Shown here: in pieces, positions 7,996 to 17,757 of the stretch
Numbering within the stretch: the stretch's first letter is position 1
Layout of the letters: every line of letters starts with the position of its first letter
Origin: Pseudomonadota bacterium
Lineage (GTDB): Bacteria > Pseudomonadota > Gammaproteobacteria > Acidithiobacillales > Acidithiobacillaceae
Direction of reading: 5' to 3'
NCBI GenBank assembly: GCA_021821885.1
Contig: JAKARO010000002.1
Coordinates: forward strand, 1-64,000
Length of the DNA stretch: 64,000 bases
Program-made: the position numbers and the translations under genes
The notes under the pieces: model-generated
The model's database searches: none
The model's input: only the letters and a program-made list of their open reading frames with translations
What the model was told of the DNA's origin: nothing

Positions 7996-9105
7996 TCAGT
8001 AGGTAATGACCGTACGGATGGATTTCCCCGCGTGCATCAGGTCAAAGGCCTCGTTGATGCGTTCCAGGGGCAGGGCGTGGGTAATCAGGTCGTCAATGTT
8101 GATTTTTCCCTCCATGTACCAGTCGACAATCCTGGGAACATCCGTGCGTCCGCGGGCACCGCCAAACGCCGAACCACGCCAGTTCCGCCCGGTAACCAGC
8201 TGGAAAGGGCGGGTGCTGATTTCCTCTCCGGCGCCCGCAACACCAATGATGACGCTGGTTCCCCAACCCTTGTGTGCGCACTCCAGAGCCTGCCGCATGA
8301 GGGTCGTATTGCCGACACATTCGAAGGTATAGTCGGCACCGCCCCGCGTGAGGCCGACCAGGTGGGGGACCAGATCCCCTTCTGCTTCATCGGGATTCAC
8401 AAAATGGGTCATGCCGAATTTCTCAGCCAGTTCCCGTTTTGCGGGATTTGTGTCCACGCCGACGATCATGTCAGCGCCAGCCATGCGGGCACCCTGAATG
8501 ACATTGAGACCAATGCCCCCCAGTCCGAAAACTGCCACGCGGCTGCCGGGCTCGACTTTCGCAGTGTAGAGGACGGCGCCAATGCCGGTGGTTACACCGC
8601 AGCCGATGTAGCAGACCTTGTCAAAAGGTGCGTCTTCCCGGATCTTGGCGAGGGCAATCTCCGGCAAGACGGTATAGTTGGCAAAGGTGGATGTCCCCAT
8701 GTAGTGGTGCAGCATCTGGCCGTCCAGGGAAAAGCGGCTGGTGCCGTCGGGCATGACCCCGCGCCCCTGGGTAGGACGGATGGCCTGGCACAGGTTGGTT
8801 TTGCGGCTCAGGCAGTATTCGCACTCCCGGCATTCGGGCGTGTAGAGAGGAATGACATGGTCGCCAGGCTGGAGAGAGCGCACTCCTGATCCTACTTCGA
8901 CAACCACCCCTGCTCCCTCATGGCCCAGAATGGCCGGGAAAAGTCCTTCCGGATCCGCACCGGAGAGGGTGTAGGCATCCGTATGGCAGACTCCAGTGGC
9001 CCTGATTTCAACCAGTACCTCGCCTTCCCTGGGCCCAGCCAGCTGCACCGTTTCGACAGAGAGGGGCTGTCCTGCTGCAAAGGCCACCGCCGCACGTACG
9101 TCCAT
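7996..9105 (-). CDS. frmA: S-(hydroxymethyl)glutathione dehydrogenase (class III ADH)
   Basis: The protein has 369 residues. The ATG at 9105 is preceded by AAAGGAG; a longer in-frame start at 9156 has no such site. Catalytic zinc ligands are in [10 protein letters not shown] and GHEGAG. The structural zinc loop is [15 protein letters not shown], and the NAD-binding motif is [12 protein letters not shown]. This is the glutathione-dependent formaldehyde dehydrogenase, NAD-linked and cytosolic, followed in the same operon by fghA. Together they turn formaldehyde to formate. Confidence 0.95.
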   Translation of the reverse strand: MDVRAAVAFAAGQPLSVETVQLAGPREGEVLVEIRATGVCHTDAYTLSGADPEGLFPAILGHEGAGVVVEVGSGVRSLQPGDHVIPLYTPECRECEYCLSRKTNLCQAIRPTQGRGVMPDGTSRFSLDGQMLHHYMGTSTFANYTVLPEIALAKIREDAPFDKVCYIGCGVTTGIGAVLYTAKVEPGSRVAVFGLGGIGLNVIQGARMAGADMIVGVDTNPAKRELAEKFGMTHFVNPDEAEGDLVPHLVGLTRGGADYTFECVGNTTLMRQALECAHKGWGTSVIIGVAGAGEEISTRPFQLVTGRNWRGSAFGGARGRTDVPRIVDWYMEGKINIDDLITHALPLERINEAFDLMHAGKSIRTVITY

Positions 9106-9221
9106 GATTTCTCCTTTTCGGATCCAGGGATGAGGCGGTTTCCTGCCTCCTTGCACCTTGAAAAAATACCAGCCAGTATGCTATGGAGCATACTGTTTCT
9201 GTAGGGTTTATGGAAGAAGAC

Positions 9222-9881
9222 ATGCAGATACATGCAGACCATGCGCAACGGGTCGTTCTGGATACGGCCAAGCTTCCTTGGCAGCCTTCCCGTGGTGCCG
9301 GGGTGGAGCGGAAGTTGCTGGAACGGCATGGGGGCGAGGAGGGCCGCGCCATTTCGGTCGTCCGCTATGCCAAGGGGGTTGCGTTCCCACAGCACGCCCA
9401 TCCAGGAGGCGAAGAGATCCTTGTTCTGGAGGGCACCTTTGCCGACGAACGGGGAGAATATCCCCGGGGGACATGGCTCCAGAATCCGCCGGGGTCTGTG
9501 CATGCCCCCTACAGTCCGGATGGCTGCATCCTGCTGGTCCGGCTGCGTTTCGCTGTGGCCGGAGAGATGGAAGGGCGTGTGGTCGACACCCGGTCAGCGC
9601 CTTGGTACCCGGGCATGGCGGAGGGGCTGTCCGTGCTTCCCCTGATGGATTCCGGAGGCGTGCACGCGGCCCTTGTCCGATGGGAACCCGGAAGCCGGTT
9701 CCCAGCCCACCGGCATTATGGGGGAGAAGAAATCTATGTGCTCAGCGGGATTTTCGGGGACGAATGGGGTAGCTATCCCCAAGGGACCTGGATGCGCAGT
9801 CCCCATCTGAGCAGCCATGAGCCGTTCAGCCGCTCCGGATGCACTCTCTACGTCCGGACCGGCCATCTGGACTTTCCCTGA
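9222..9881 (+). CDS. Double-cupin protein of the ChrR-like type
   Basis: The protein has 219 residues and contains two repeats of a ChrR-type cupin. The first has FPQHAHPGGEEILVLEG followed by YPRGTWLQNPPGS. The second has FPAHRHYGGEEIYVLSG followed by YPQGTWMRSP. Each carries the HxH...E pattern of metal-binding cupins. I chose MQIHADHAQR as the start because relatives begin this way. In-frame ATG codons at 9183 and 9210 are alternatives. No sigma factor lies beside it, so it is probably a stand-alone metal-binding or detoxification protein, not an anti-sigma factor. It converges on the RND permease gene, 56 bases away. Confidence 0.8.
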   Translation: MQIHADHAQRVVLDTAKLPWQPSRGAGVERKLLERHGGEEGRAISVVRYAKGVAFPQHAHPGGEEILVLEGTFADERGEYPRGTWLQNPPGSVHAPYSPDGCILLVRLRFAVAGEMEGRVVDTRSAPWYPGMAEGLSVLPLMDSGGVHAALVRWEPGSRFPAHRHYGGEEIYVLSGIFGDEWGSYPQGTWMRSPHLSSHEPFSRSGCTLYVRTGHLDFP

Positions 9882-9937
9882 GAGCCGCAATTCTGGCCTG
9901 CACCGGGGGGCAACCACGCAGGCCAAGGAAATTCTTC

Positions 9938-12900
9938 CTAGAGGGACAGGCTGGTGGACTCCTCTGCACGGCCCCGGAGGTCTTTGGCGAGAACCATATA
10001 CATCGCGGGAACCACAAAGAGGGAGAAGAGTGCACCTATGCCGAGGCCCGTAAAAATCACGAGCCCCATCTGGTAACGGGATACGGAACCGGCGCCAGTT
10101 GCCAGGACCAGGGGCACTACGCCCAGGACCATTGCACTGCTTGTCATCAGGATGGGCCGTAAACGGATGCTGGAAGCCTTTTCCACGGCGGAACGTTTGT
10201 CTAGGCCCTCGCGCCGCTGGATTTCATTGGCAAACTGGACGATCAGGATGCCCTGCTTTGCAATGAGCCCGATGAGCGTAATCAGCCCGACTTCCGTATA
10301 AATGTTGATGGAACCGAGGCCAAGACTGATGAAGATGAGGGCACCGCTGATGGACATCGGTACCGTGATCAGCACGATGAGTGGATCGCGGAAGCTTTCA
10401 AACTGGGCAGCAAGCAGGAGATAGATCAGGACAATAGCCAGGATAAAAGTGACCAGAAGGCCTCCTTTTGCCTGCATGTACTGCCGCGACTGGCTTGCAT
10501 AGTTCAGGGAATAGTCCGAAGGCATGATCTTTTCGGCAGTGGTCCGAAAGAACGTAAGCGACTGGCCCATGGTAATCCCGGGTTTGGGTACGGCCTGGAT
10601 GGTGGCCGAATTCAGCTGGTCAAACTGTGGCAGAAACTGCGGTTCCGTGCGGGTGGTGATGGTGACCAGGGTCGACAGCGGTATCATCGCACCTGACGCG
10701 GTGGTGACATAATAATGCATCAGGGCTTCCGGATTGGCCCGGAAATGGTCAGGTACCTGGGGAATGACCTTGTAGCTGCGGCCATTCATGTCAAAACGGT
10801 TGATGTAGTTTCCGCCCAGCAGCGGTTGTAGGTCCTGGGCGATGGCAGCCATAGAAATTCCCAGGTTTCCGGCCAGGTTGCGGTGAATTTTCAGGACAAT
10901 TTCCGGATTGTCGATGCGCAGGTCCTTGGTGACATAAAAGAACATGCCACTGCGATAGGCCGCGGCGATGATCCGGTTCGCCACCTCATCAAGCTTTTTA
11001 TAACCCCCCGGGCTCTGGAGTACGAACTGGACCGGCAGTCCTCCAGCGGAGCCGGGAAGAGGCGGGGGCAGAAAGGAGGCTACCTCCAGGCCCGTGACGT
11101 TCTGGTTGGCTTTCTGGATCTGGGGCTGCAGGGCCATGCTGGTGACACTCCGCTGGCTCCAGGGCTTGAGGCGCAGACCGGCAATTAGGCTATTGGTTCC
11201 GGAACCTCCCCCTACGGAAATACCGGTGACCATGAAAGTTGCTGCCTTTTCCGGATACTTGTCCAGATTGTGCAGGATTTCTTTCCCATAGCGGACCAGT
11301 TCCAGAGGGGTGATGGTCGGTCCACCGGTACCCACGTTGAAAACGATGCCCTGGTCCTCCTGCGGGGCAAGCTCGGATTTGGAGGTCGTATACAGAAAAT
11401 AGATGCTGCAGAACACTACGGCGGCAAACAGCATCGTAACCGGGACATAATTCAGGGAACCATGCAGTAGCCGGTCATAGAACCTGCGCAGACTTTCGAA
11501 ACGCTGGTCGATGAAATGCTCAAAGCCGTGCCCGTGGGCCGGGCGGAGAACCCGGCTGGACAGCATGGGCGAAAGCGTCAGAGCGATCACCATGGATATT
11601 AGGACGCTGGCCACAAGGGTGAAGGCAAACTCGCCAAACAGGCTGCCGGTGAGCCCCCCCATGAACGCGATCGGTGCAAAGACGGCGATCAGGGTGGTGG
11701 ACATGACAATGATCGGGGTGCCCAGTTCCCGCCCGGTCAGAAGGGCGGACTCAAAGGCGGATTTTCCCTCATCGATGTGGCGGTGGACATTCTCTACCAC
11801 GATGATCGCATCATCGACCACAAGACCAATGGCCAGAACAAATGCCAGAAGCGTGATGAGATTGATGGTGAAACCGAGACCCCACATGATCAGTCCGGCC
11901 CCGATGATGGAAAGGGGAATGGCCACAGCAGGAATGAGAATCGCCCGAACTGAGCCAAGGGTCAGGAAAATCACCAGAACCACGACACCGAGGGTGATAC
12001 CGATGGTGGTCAGGACTTCCGTGAGGGAGGCCTTGATGAATACGCTGGCATCGTAGGGGATGGCCTCATGCAGGCCCGGAGGCAGTCCCCGGTCTATTCC
12101 CTTGAGAGCCTTCTTGATCCCGGAAGCCACATTCAGCGAGTTGGCGTTGGGTGATTCCTGGATGCCAATGAAAGCCGCCGGATGGCCATCGAAAAAGGCG
12201 TAGGAGGAATAATCCTGGGCACCAAGCGCCACCCTGGCGACATCCTTGAGCCGTACCAGGGTGTTGCCCGACTGGCTGATCACGAGGTTACGGAACTCGT
12301 GGACATTATGCAGATTGGTGGTGGCTACGATAGTGTTCTGTACCGTTTTTCCCCGTGTCTGACCTACGGCAGAGATGAAATCGTTGACGAGAAGCGCCTG
12401 GGAAACCTGTGCAGCACTGATGCCAAGAGCCGCCATTTTCTGGGGATTGAGCCAGATGCGCATGGCATAGGTATTACCGTTGCCGGCACCCATGGGCAGG
12501 ATCTGGGCCTGGCCGACGCCAGAAACCGTCGCCAGCTGGGGCTGGATCACCCGCAGCAGATAGTCCGTGATCTGCTGCTGGCTCAGTGTATTGCTGTAAA
12601 AGGCAATATACATCAGGTCCGTAGTGTTGCCGACTGTAACGTTGATGACAGGCAGCTGGCTTCCTGTAGGAAGCTGGTCTGTAACCTGCTGCACCTTCGA
12701 CTGTATGTTAGCCAGTGCGGTGCTGGGAGGTGTGTTCAGCTTCATGTAGACAGTAATGGTGGATGTGCCTTCGGCACTGTTGGACGTCATGTAATCGATA
12801 TCCGGGGCGCTGGCGATCACCTTGGCCAGCCTGGTCGTCACAAATCCCTGGACGGTGCTGGGACTGGCTCCCGGGTAGGCAGTGGTGATGGTCACGACCG

Positions 12901-13027
12901 TGTTCACCAGGGCTGGATACTGCCGAACCGTAAGCAGGGAATAGGCATGCAGGCCCAGCAGGAAAATCACCAGGCTCAGGGACATCGCCAGAACCGGGCG
13001 ACGGACAAATATGTCGGTAAATTTCAT
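9938..13027 (-). CDS. RND efflux permease (HAE1 type)
   Basis: This 1029-residue inner-membrane proton/drug antiporter has the size and layout of AcrB/MexB. The N-terminus FVRRPVLAMSLSLVIFLLG is the family signature. TM4 contains the paired Asp of the proton relay (GLVVDDAIIVVENVHRHID). Two large periplasmic loops and twelve membrane segments are inferred from the hydrophobic pattern. It is the last of three co-directional genes (outer-membrane channel, adaptor, permease), starting 10 bases after the adaptor stop. Substrate cannot be read from sequence. HAE1-type pumps usually export hydrophobic compounds, not metals, and the heavy-metal (CzcA) signature is absent. Confidence 0.93.
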   Translation of the reverse strand: MKFTDIFVRRPVLAMSLSLVIFLLGLHAYSLLTVRQYPALVNTVVTITTAYPGASPSTVQGFVTTRLAKVIASAPDIDYMTSNSAEGTSTITVYMKLNTPPSTALANIQSKVQQVTDQLPTGSQLPVINVTVGNTTDLMYIAFYSNTLSQQQITDYLLRVIQPQLATVSGVGQAQILPMGAGNGNTYAMRIWLNPQKMAALGISAAQVSQALLVNDFISAVGQTRGKTVQNTIVATTNLHNVHEFRNLVISQSGNTLVRLKDVARVALGAQDYSSYAFFDGHPAAFIGIQESPNANSLNVASGIKKALKGIDRGLPPGLHEAIPYDASVFIKASLTEVLTTIGITLGVVVLVIFLTLGSVRAILIPAVAIPLSIIGAGLIMWGLGFTINLITLLAFVLAIGLVVDDAIIVVENVHRHIDEGKSAFESALLTGRELGTPIIVMSTTLIAVFAPIAFMGGLTGSLFGEFAFTLVASVLISMVIALTLSPMLSSRVLRPAHGHGFEHFIDQRFESLRRFYDRLLHGSLNYVPVTMLFAAVVFCSIYFLYTTSKSELAPQEDQGIVFNVGTGGPTITPLELVRYGKEILHNLDKYPEKAATFMVTGISVGGGSGTNSLIAGLRLKPWSQRSVTSMALQPQIQKANQNVTGLEVASFLPPPLPGSAGGLPVQFVLQSPGGYKKLDEVANRIIAAAYRSGMFFYVTKDLRIDNPEIVLKIHRNLAGNLGISMAAIAQDLQPLLGGNYINRFDMNGRSYKVIPQVPDHFRANPEALMHYYVTTASGAMIPLSTLVTITTRTEPQFLPQFDQLNSATIQAVPKPGITMGQSLTFFRTTAEKIMPSDYSLNYASQSRQYMQAKGGLLVTFILAIVLIYLLLAAQFESFRDPLIVLITVPMSISGALIFISLGLGSINIYTEVGLITLIGLIAKQGILIVQFANEIQRREGLDKRSAVEKASSIRLRPILMTSSAMVLGVVPLVLATGAGSVSRYQMGLVIFTGLGIGALFSLFVVPAMYMVLAKDLRGRAEESTSLSL

Positions 13028-13037
13028 GACCTGATCC

Positions 13038-14129
13038 TCAAGCCTTTCCGGAATGCTCGATCCGGACCTGCCTGTTGTTGCTGAGCTTGACCTGTCCTTC
13101 GGTGACGACCATCTCGCCAGCCTTTAGTCCGGACAGGATGGCGACCTGTCCATCCCGGTTTTCACCTGGATGGACGATTTGCTGGGTGGCAATCTGTAAG
13201 GCCCTGCCGTTGCGGTTTTCACTGTGCACGACGTAGACGTAATCGCCAAAGGTGTTGTAGGAAATAGCACTGGCCGGGACCGTAACTACATGTTCAAGCT
13301 TGTGCCGGATCACCAAAGCCTCCCCGAACATCCCTGGGCGCAGGACATCCTGGGGATTTGAGAGCGTGGTCTGGACCTGGATCTGGCGGGTCGAGCTGTC
13401 TACGGTCGAACCCAGCGCAGTGATGGTCCCCTGAAAGACGCGGTTACCCGTGGCGTTGCTCGTGAACTGCATTTGTGTCCCCACATGCAGCCGGGCAAGG
13501 TCGGACTGGGGAAGGGTGAAGTCGACATGCAGCGGATTCCAGGACTGCAGGTCGACAATTTCGGTACCAGGGGTCAGGTATTGGCCTAGACTGACCTTGC
13601 GGATACCCAGATGGCCAGTGAAAGGAGCGCGGATTGCCAGTTTGCGCAGGGTCGCCCGGTCGTTTTGGACTTGGGCCTGGTCCGCGGAAAAGGCCGCTTG
13701 GGCGGAATCAAGCTGGGACTGGCTGGCTGCCCGCGTTGCCATCAGCCGGCGGGTGCGGTGAAGATTGATGGCGGCAAGATGCAGGTTAGCCTGGTCCGTA
13801 GCCAGCTGGGCCAGCTGGTTGGTGTTGTCAATCTGGACGAGCAGGGTCCCGGCATGAACCTCCTCGCCGGAATGGAAATGGATTGCCGTGACATTCCCGG
13901 CAATCTGGGTGCTGATGGCCGTGCCTTTCAGGGCAGTCAGGGAGGCGACTGCACGGTATTCAGGATGCCAGGCCTGTCCGGTCACTTTTGCTGCGCTCAC
14001 CGAGAAGACTGGAGCCGGCGCATGGGACATGGCCTTGTGCATCATATGGTTCACGAAAGCCTTGAAGCCGAAAATGCCACCAAAAAGAATGACAAGGCCA
14101 ACGATAACAATTGCAAAAGCTTTTTTCAT
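13038..14129 (-). CDS. RND efflux periplasmic adaptor
   Basis: The protein has 363 residues. An N-terminal membrane anchor covers about 5-25 (FAIVIVGLVILFGGIFGFKAF). A biotinyl-lipoyl half follows (ISTQIAGNVTAIHFHSGEEV), then an alpha-hairpin region rich in Ala/Gln, the second lipoyl half (LAIRAPFTGHLGIRKVSLGQ) and the beta-barrel (LHVDFTLPQSDLARLHVG). It links the permease in the inner membrane to the outer-membrane channel. It lies between those two genes, with 46 bases to the upstream gene. Confidence 0.92.
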   Translation of the reverse strand: MKKAFAIVIVGLVILFGGIFGFKAFVNHMMHKAMSHAPAPVFSVSAAKVTGQAWHPEYRAVASLTALKGTAISTQIAGNVTAIHFHSGEEVHAGTLLVQIDNTNQLAQLATDQANLHLAAINLHRTRRLMATRAASQSQLDSAQAAFSADQAQVQNDRATLRKLAIRAPFTGHLGIRKVSLGQYLTPGTEIVDLQSWNPLHVDFTLPQSDLARLHVGTQMQFTSNATGNRVFQGTITALGSTVDSSTRQIQVQTTLSNPQDVLRPGMFGEALVIRHKLEHVVTVPASAISYNTFGDYVYVVHSENRNGRALQIATQQIVHPGENRDGQVAILSGLKAGEMVVTEGQVKLSNNRQVRIEHSGKA

Positions 14130-14175
14130 GTCCAGTCTCCAGGACCGAGCGGAAATCTGCGAAAGGGTTCGGGAA

Positions 14176-15711
14176 TCAGTCGTGGGCGGGTATCGGGGAA
14201 CTGGCCTTCATCTGTACCGGCTCCGGGGGTTCTGCAACGGCAGGCTGTCCGCTCCACCATCCGCCGCCCAGCGCCACCAGAAGCGCGGCGGTATCCTGGT
14301 AGCGCTGGGACTTGGCCCGAACCACGGCGATCTTGGCCGTGCTATACTGGATCTGGCTGGCCAGCAGCGACAGATAGTCGATGGCTCCGGCCCGGTAGCT
14401 GGCTTCTGAAAGTTTCAGGGCCTGGCGTGCGGCGCCCAAGGATTCTTCCTCGGCTTTCAGGGTTTCGGCATCATGTTCAAGCGCGCGCAGGGAGTCCGCT
14501 ACCTGTTCAAAAGCCCCGAGCACCGTAGCACGGTACTGCTGGTAGGTGACCTCGTAGGCGGCATTGGCCTCAGATTCTTGTGCTTCCAGCTTGCCTCCCT
14601 GGAAGATGGGCTGTGCCAGACTCCCCACCAGACTCCAGATGCTACTGAAGGGATTAAAAAAAAGACCGGGCTGCGAGGCCGTGCTTCCAATAGCGGCGGA
14701 CAGCTGGACGGTTGGGTAGAACTGGGCCCGGGCTTCCCCGATTTTGGCATTGGCCGCTTTCATCTGGGCAAGCGCTGCCTGGATATCTGGGCGCTGTTTC
14801 AGTAGCGTCGAGGGGAGGCTGACGGGAATCTTCCCGGGAAGCGTGATGCTGGCCAGGCGGAATTGGGGGATCCGGGATTGGGCAGGGAATTCACCGACCA
14901 GGATGGCCAGCTGGTGCCGGTATACTGAAAGCTGCTGTTCCAGCGGCGGCAGCGTAGCCATTTGCCCCGCCAGCTGACTCTGCTGGTTGACGACGTTCAG
15001 GTAGGGGACCGCACCGGCCCGGTACTGGTTCTCCGTCAGGGTAAGCAGTTCGTGTTCGTGGGCGATGATGGAATGGGTGGCGGCAATCTGGGCTTGGGTT
15101 GCAGCTGCGTTGACTGCGGCAGTGACGATGTTGCCGGACAGGGTGAGACGCGCTGCTTCAAGTTCCCAGCGCTGGTACTGCACCAGGGCCTCACTGTTCC
15201 GGTAGACCAGCTTGTTAACCCCGAAAATGTCCGGATAATAAGTAACATCCAGACTGCCGGTAATGAGGGAATAATGGAACCCTCCCTTGTTACCGCCAAA
15301 GGCTGCTGCAGAAGCCTTGCTACGGTTCGCCTGCAGCGTACCATTTACCTGGGGATAGAAAATGCTGGCGTTGATCCTGGCAGAAGCCTCGGCCTCCTTC
15401 AGCTGGGCCTGCGCCTGCGCCACCGTGGGGCTGTTTTGAAGACCGGTGGCGACCAGCGCGTTGAGGGCACTGGAATGGAAGAGCTGCCACCACTCGCCAT
15501 CCAGGGTTTTTCCATACAGAAACTGTTGTCCGGTGCCTGCCCTGCCCGAGGTGAAAAGGGTTTTTTCCGGAGCAGAATTTGCGGTATAGGGGGTTTTGTC
15601 CGTAGGAGCGGAAGGTAGCCGCAGTGGCGGTTCAAAACTGCAGGCAGCAAGTGAACCTGCCGTAAGGACACCAATCGTTGCTTTGGTGGTTTTCCGCAAA
15701 AACTGGGCCAT
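14176..15711 (-). CDS. Outer-membrane efflux lipoprotein (NodT/OprM type)
   Basis: From the ATG at 15711 the protein has 511 residues. I chose this start because it opens directly into a signal peptide with lipobox LAAC (acylated Cys at about 24). The frame is open further upstream, but that part overlaps the promoter. Two outer-membrane-efflux repeats follow, each with coiled-coil helices and the family's YRAGA turn (ENQYRAGAVPYLNVV and EASYRAGAIDYLSLL). It forms the TolC-like exit duct for the adaptor and permease encoded downstream. First gene of the operon. Confidence 0.92.
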   Translation of the reverse strand: MAQFLRKTTKATIGVLTAGSLAACSFEPPLRLPSAPTDKTPYTANSAPEKTLFTSGRAGTGQQFLYGKTLDGEWWQLFHSSALNALVATGLQNSPTVAQAQAQLKEAEASARINASIFYPQVNGTLQANRSKASAAAFGGNKGGFHYSLITGSLDVTYYPDIFGVNKLVYRNSEALVQYQRWELEAARLTLSGNIVTAAVNAAATQAQIAATHSIIAHEHELLTLTENQYRAGAVPYLNVVNQQSQLAGQMATLPPLEQQLSVYRHQLAILVGEFPAQSRIPQFRLASITLPGKIPVSLPSTLLKQRPDIQAALAQMKAANAKIGEARAQFYPTVQLSAAIGSTASQPGLFFNPFSSIWSLVGSLAQPIFQGGKLEAQESEANAAYEVTYQQYRATVLGAFEQVADSLRALEHDAETLKAEEESLGAARQALKLSEASYRAGAIDYLSLLASQIQYSTAKIAVVRAKSQRYQDTAALLVALGGGWWSGQPAVAEPPEPVQMKASSPIPAHD

Positions 15712-15736
15712 GTTTGGGGGAGCGCTCCAGATAGTA

Positions 15737-15779
15737 ACCGACCGTTCGGTATAATGCTGGCTTCGCCTTGGGCTGTCAA
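15737..15779 (-). promoter_or_regulatory. Promoter of the RND operon with a TetR-like operator
   Basis: On the minus strand TTGACA (15779-15774) lies 17 bases before CATTAT (15756-15751). Directly after the -10 element is ACCGA-N4-TCGGT (15737-15750), a short inverted repeat of the kind bound by TetR/AcrR-type repressors. Its position over the likely start point fits repression of the efflux operon. No regulator gene is adjacent, so it would act from elsewhere. Confidence 0.6.
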
Positions 15780-15884
15780 CGCAGTCGGGCAGTGTCCAGA
15801 TTTGATTTTTCTCTTCTCCCTTGATTCTACCCCTGCCGGACCGCATATTGCCAGAAGGCATGCTGTATCCATGGAGGAGCGTAA

Positions 15885-16685
15885 ATGTCTCATAGATGGT
15901 TGACTGTTTCTGCCTTCAGCCTGATGCTGCTGGCCCCGGTCGCATGGGCGGCAGGGCCTTCCGTTTCCGAAGTCGTTCAGACGATCCAGGCCGGACATCT
16001 CGACCGTGCACAGACGATGATGAAAGAAGTTTTGGCTGCCCATCCCGGTTCAGCTGAGGCCCAATATGTGGAAGCACGGATTTTGGCCCGCCAGGGACAG
16101 TGGAAATCTGCGCTCCGATATCTGGATCGTGCCAAAAAACTGGATCCGGCCATGTCTTTTGTGAAACCGGACGTTTTTTCCCGTTTTGAAAGGAGTGTGG
16201 TCCGTCATGTACCGGCTGCGGCAGGACAGGGCAGGGCACTCGTGAGTTCTCCCGGAAAGAGGCATGTTTCCGGAGTTGGGGCGGTACTGGCCTGGTTTTT
16301 GGGATTGGTTGCGGTCATCGCCGCTATTTCCTGGCTCATGAGAAGGCGAAGGGAACGCCAGATGTTGGCCTGCCGCACCATGAATACGGGATTTGGAAAT
16401 CCCTATTATGGTCCACAGGGGCAGCCTTTCCCTCCGGGAGGAGGTTCTGCCGGGGTCGGTTCGGGCATTGTTTCCGGCATTGCTACCGGTCTTGGATTGG
16501 GGGCTGGCATGGCTGCAGGTTCGGCGCTAGCCAACAGTCTGTTTGATCCCGATGGGACCGGGAATGTGAACGGACTGGAGGATGGAGGCAATCTGGGCCT
16601 GACCAGCGACAGCTGGGGGGATGATGGATCCTCTTCTTCGGGAGATGGTTTTGGGTTGGGAGATGATGGGGATACTTGGACCTGA
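15885..16685 (+). CDS. TPR-containing membrane protein with Gly-rich tail
   Basis: The protein has 266 residues. A GGAGGAG site lies 5 bases before the ATG. A signal peptide (LTVSAFSLMLLAPVAWAAG) precedes one or two TPR-like helices (residues 26-85; LDRAQTMMKEVLAAHPGSAE, SALRYLDRAKKLDP). A membrane helix lies near residues 128-150, followed by RRRRER. The last 100 residues are rich in Gly and Ser, ending in an acidic Gly/Asp/Ser tail. It looks like an inner-membrane protein with a periplasmic TPR domain and a flexible cytoplasmic tail. It diverges from the RND operon. Function unknown. Confidence 0.65.
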   Translation: MSHRWLTVSAFSLMLLAPVAWAAGPSVSEVVQTIQAGHLDRAQTMMKEVLAAHPGSAEAQYVEARILARQGQWKSALRYLDRAKKLDPAMSFVKPDVFSRFERSVVRHVPAAAGQGRALVSSPGKRHVSGVGAVLAWFLGLVAVIAAISWLMRRRRERQMLACRTMNTGFGNPYYGPQGQPFPPGGGSAGVGSGIVSGIATGLGLGAGMAAGSALANSLFDPDGTGNVNGLEDGGNLGLTSDSWGDDGSSSSGDGFGLGDDGDTWT

Positions 16686-16695
16686 AGCCCTTCTG

Positions 16696-16724
16696 TTGAC
16701 CTGTTTCCTGTCGCCTGGTATCAT
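16696..16724 (+). promoter_or_regulatory. Promoter of tRNA-Arg
   Basis: TTGACC (16696-16701) and TATCAT (16719-16724) are 17 bases apart. The tRNA begins 12 bases after the -10 element. The spacing and position fit a sigma-70 promoter for the tRNA. Confidence 0.65.
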
Positions 16725-16736
16725 GCCGGCACCTTA

Positions 16737-16813
16737 GCGCTCGTAGCTCAGCTGGATAGAGCAACTGACTACGAATCAGTAGGTCGGGAGTTCGAATCTC
16801 TCCGAGCGCGCCA
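16737..16813 (+). tRNA. tRNA-Arg (ACG)
   Basis: This is a 77-base cloverleaf with a GCGCTCG/CGAGCGC acceptor stem, GTTCGAATC in the T loop and anticodon ACG in the loop CTACGAA. CCA is encoded at 16811-16813. A terminator follows, and beyond it lies the foreign segment that ends at tmRNA. The 3' end of a tRNA is a common integration site, but I found no repeat of it elsewhere in the window. Confidence 0.97.
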
Positions 16814-16836
16814 ATCAAATCAAGTAGTTGCATAAG

Positions 16837-16862
16837 GCCAGCGAATTTTCGCCGGCTTTTTT
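16837..16862 (+). terminator. Terminator after tRNA-Arg
   Basis: GCCAGCGAA pairs with TTCGCCGGC with one mismatch around a small loop, followed by TTTTTT. This is a classic rho-independent form. Confidence 0.75.
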
Positions 16863-17757
16863 GTTAAACAGCAACAAACTGAAACTACCTGAAAATACTT
16901 GAAAATATTTCTGGCCATTTCGCGCTACTGTTCCGGATTTGTCCCACGATTTCCGCAATTTTGCCAAAATTTGTCCCATGAAAAAGCGCCATGGGCTATT
17001 TTTATGGCGTTCCAGCACCACCCACCACAGCCAGACAATCCGAACTGCTGATTATCACCCGACCATTTTTTCTCCAGCCCACAGGGAAGGTGAACGGCCG
17101 GTAGGCCCAGGCTTCCCGCGGACCCCTGCAGCATAGGCGTTATTCCGGGACGTTCCAAGCATGTTCAGGCCCGTTCGGGCACCGTCAACAACAGGCAGTG
17201 TCCCATGAGATTTTCATTTTTTTATTTCACGAAATGTCAATCGCATGTTCCGATCGTCAGCGAGGACCCGTACAAACTCCCGCCAACCGCAACCATACCG
17301 GGAATTCGCGGGAGGTGTGTCCACATCGACGACCATGGAAGCATGAATCCGCACCCATCATACCGGGAAAGAAGAAGCCACGGATTCAGGGGATTTTAGA
17401 TAAAAAACGACTGGGAACAGTCGGCCTCTAAAACTGGTGGCGGACGGTTGACCATGTGTCGATGGGCCCACCGGGCTTGCCAACTGCCCCGGCCTGAAGG
17501 CCAGGGTTTCCCGCGCAACCAGATGAGAATGCGGGTAAAATGCTGGTAATGGCGACCAGCCATCGACTGCTTGGCCGGAAAGGACAATGTCCGTTTCCAG
17601 AACTGGGGCAGCCCGTGGACCTGGGTGGGGAGCGCCTATTCCGGGAATTACGTGTGCACGATAAAGCCCGCAGGTTCCATGGCGGCCATTGTGAACGCCG
17701 GGATTCAATACCAGCAGGCTCTATACACTCATGATGAACGGACCGTGAAACGAATGT
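16863..17757. other. Non-coding or decayed foreign DNA
   Basis: The stretch of about 900 bases between the tRNA-Arg terminator and the recombinase remnant contains no gene I can support. A frame at 17571-17759 gives a short peptide with several Trp, Tyr and Gly residues but has no start signal or known domain. The region runs directly into the open C-terminal part of the serine recombinase. It may therefore hold the left edge of the inserted element after deletion of the recombinase 5' half. Confidence 0.4.

Noticed and set aside
16737-16813. tRNA-Arg 3' end as attachment site of the inserted segment
   Set aside because: I looked for a repeat of the tRNA 3' end near ssrA and found none, so the integration site is not shown.
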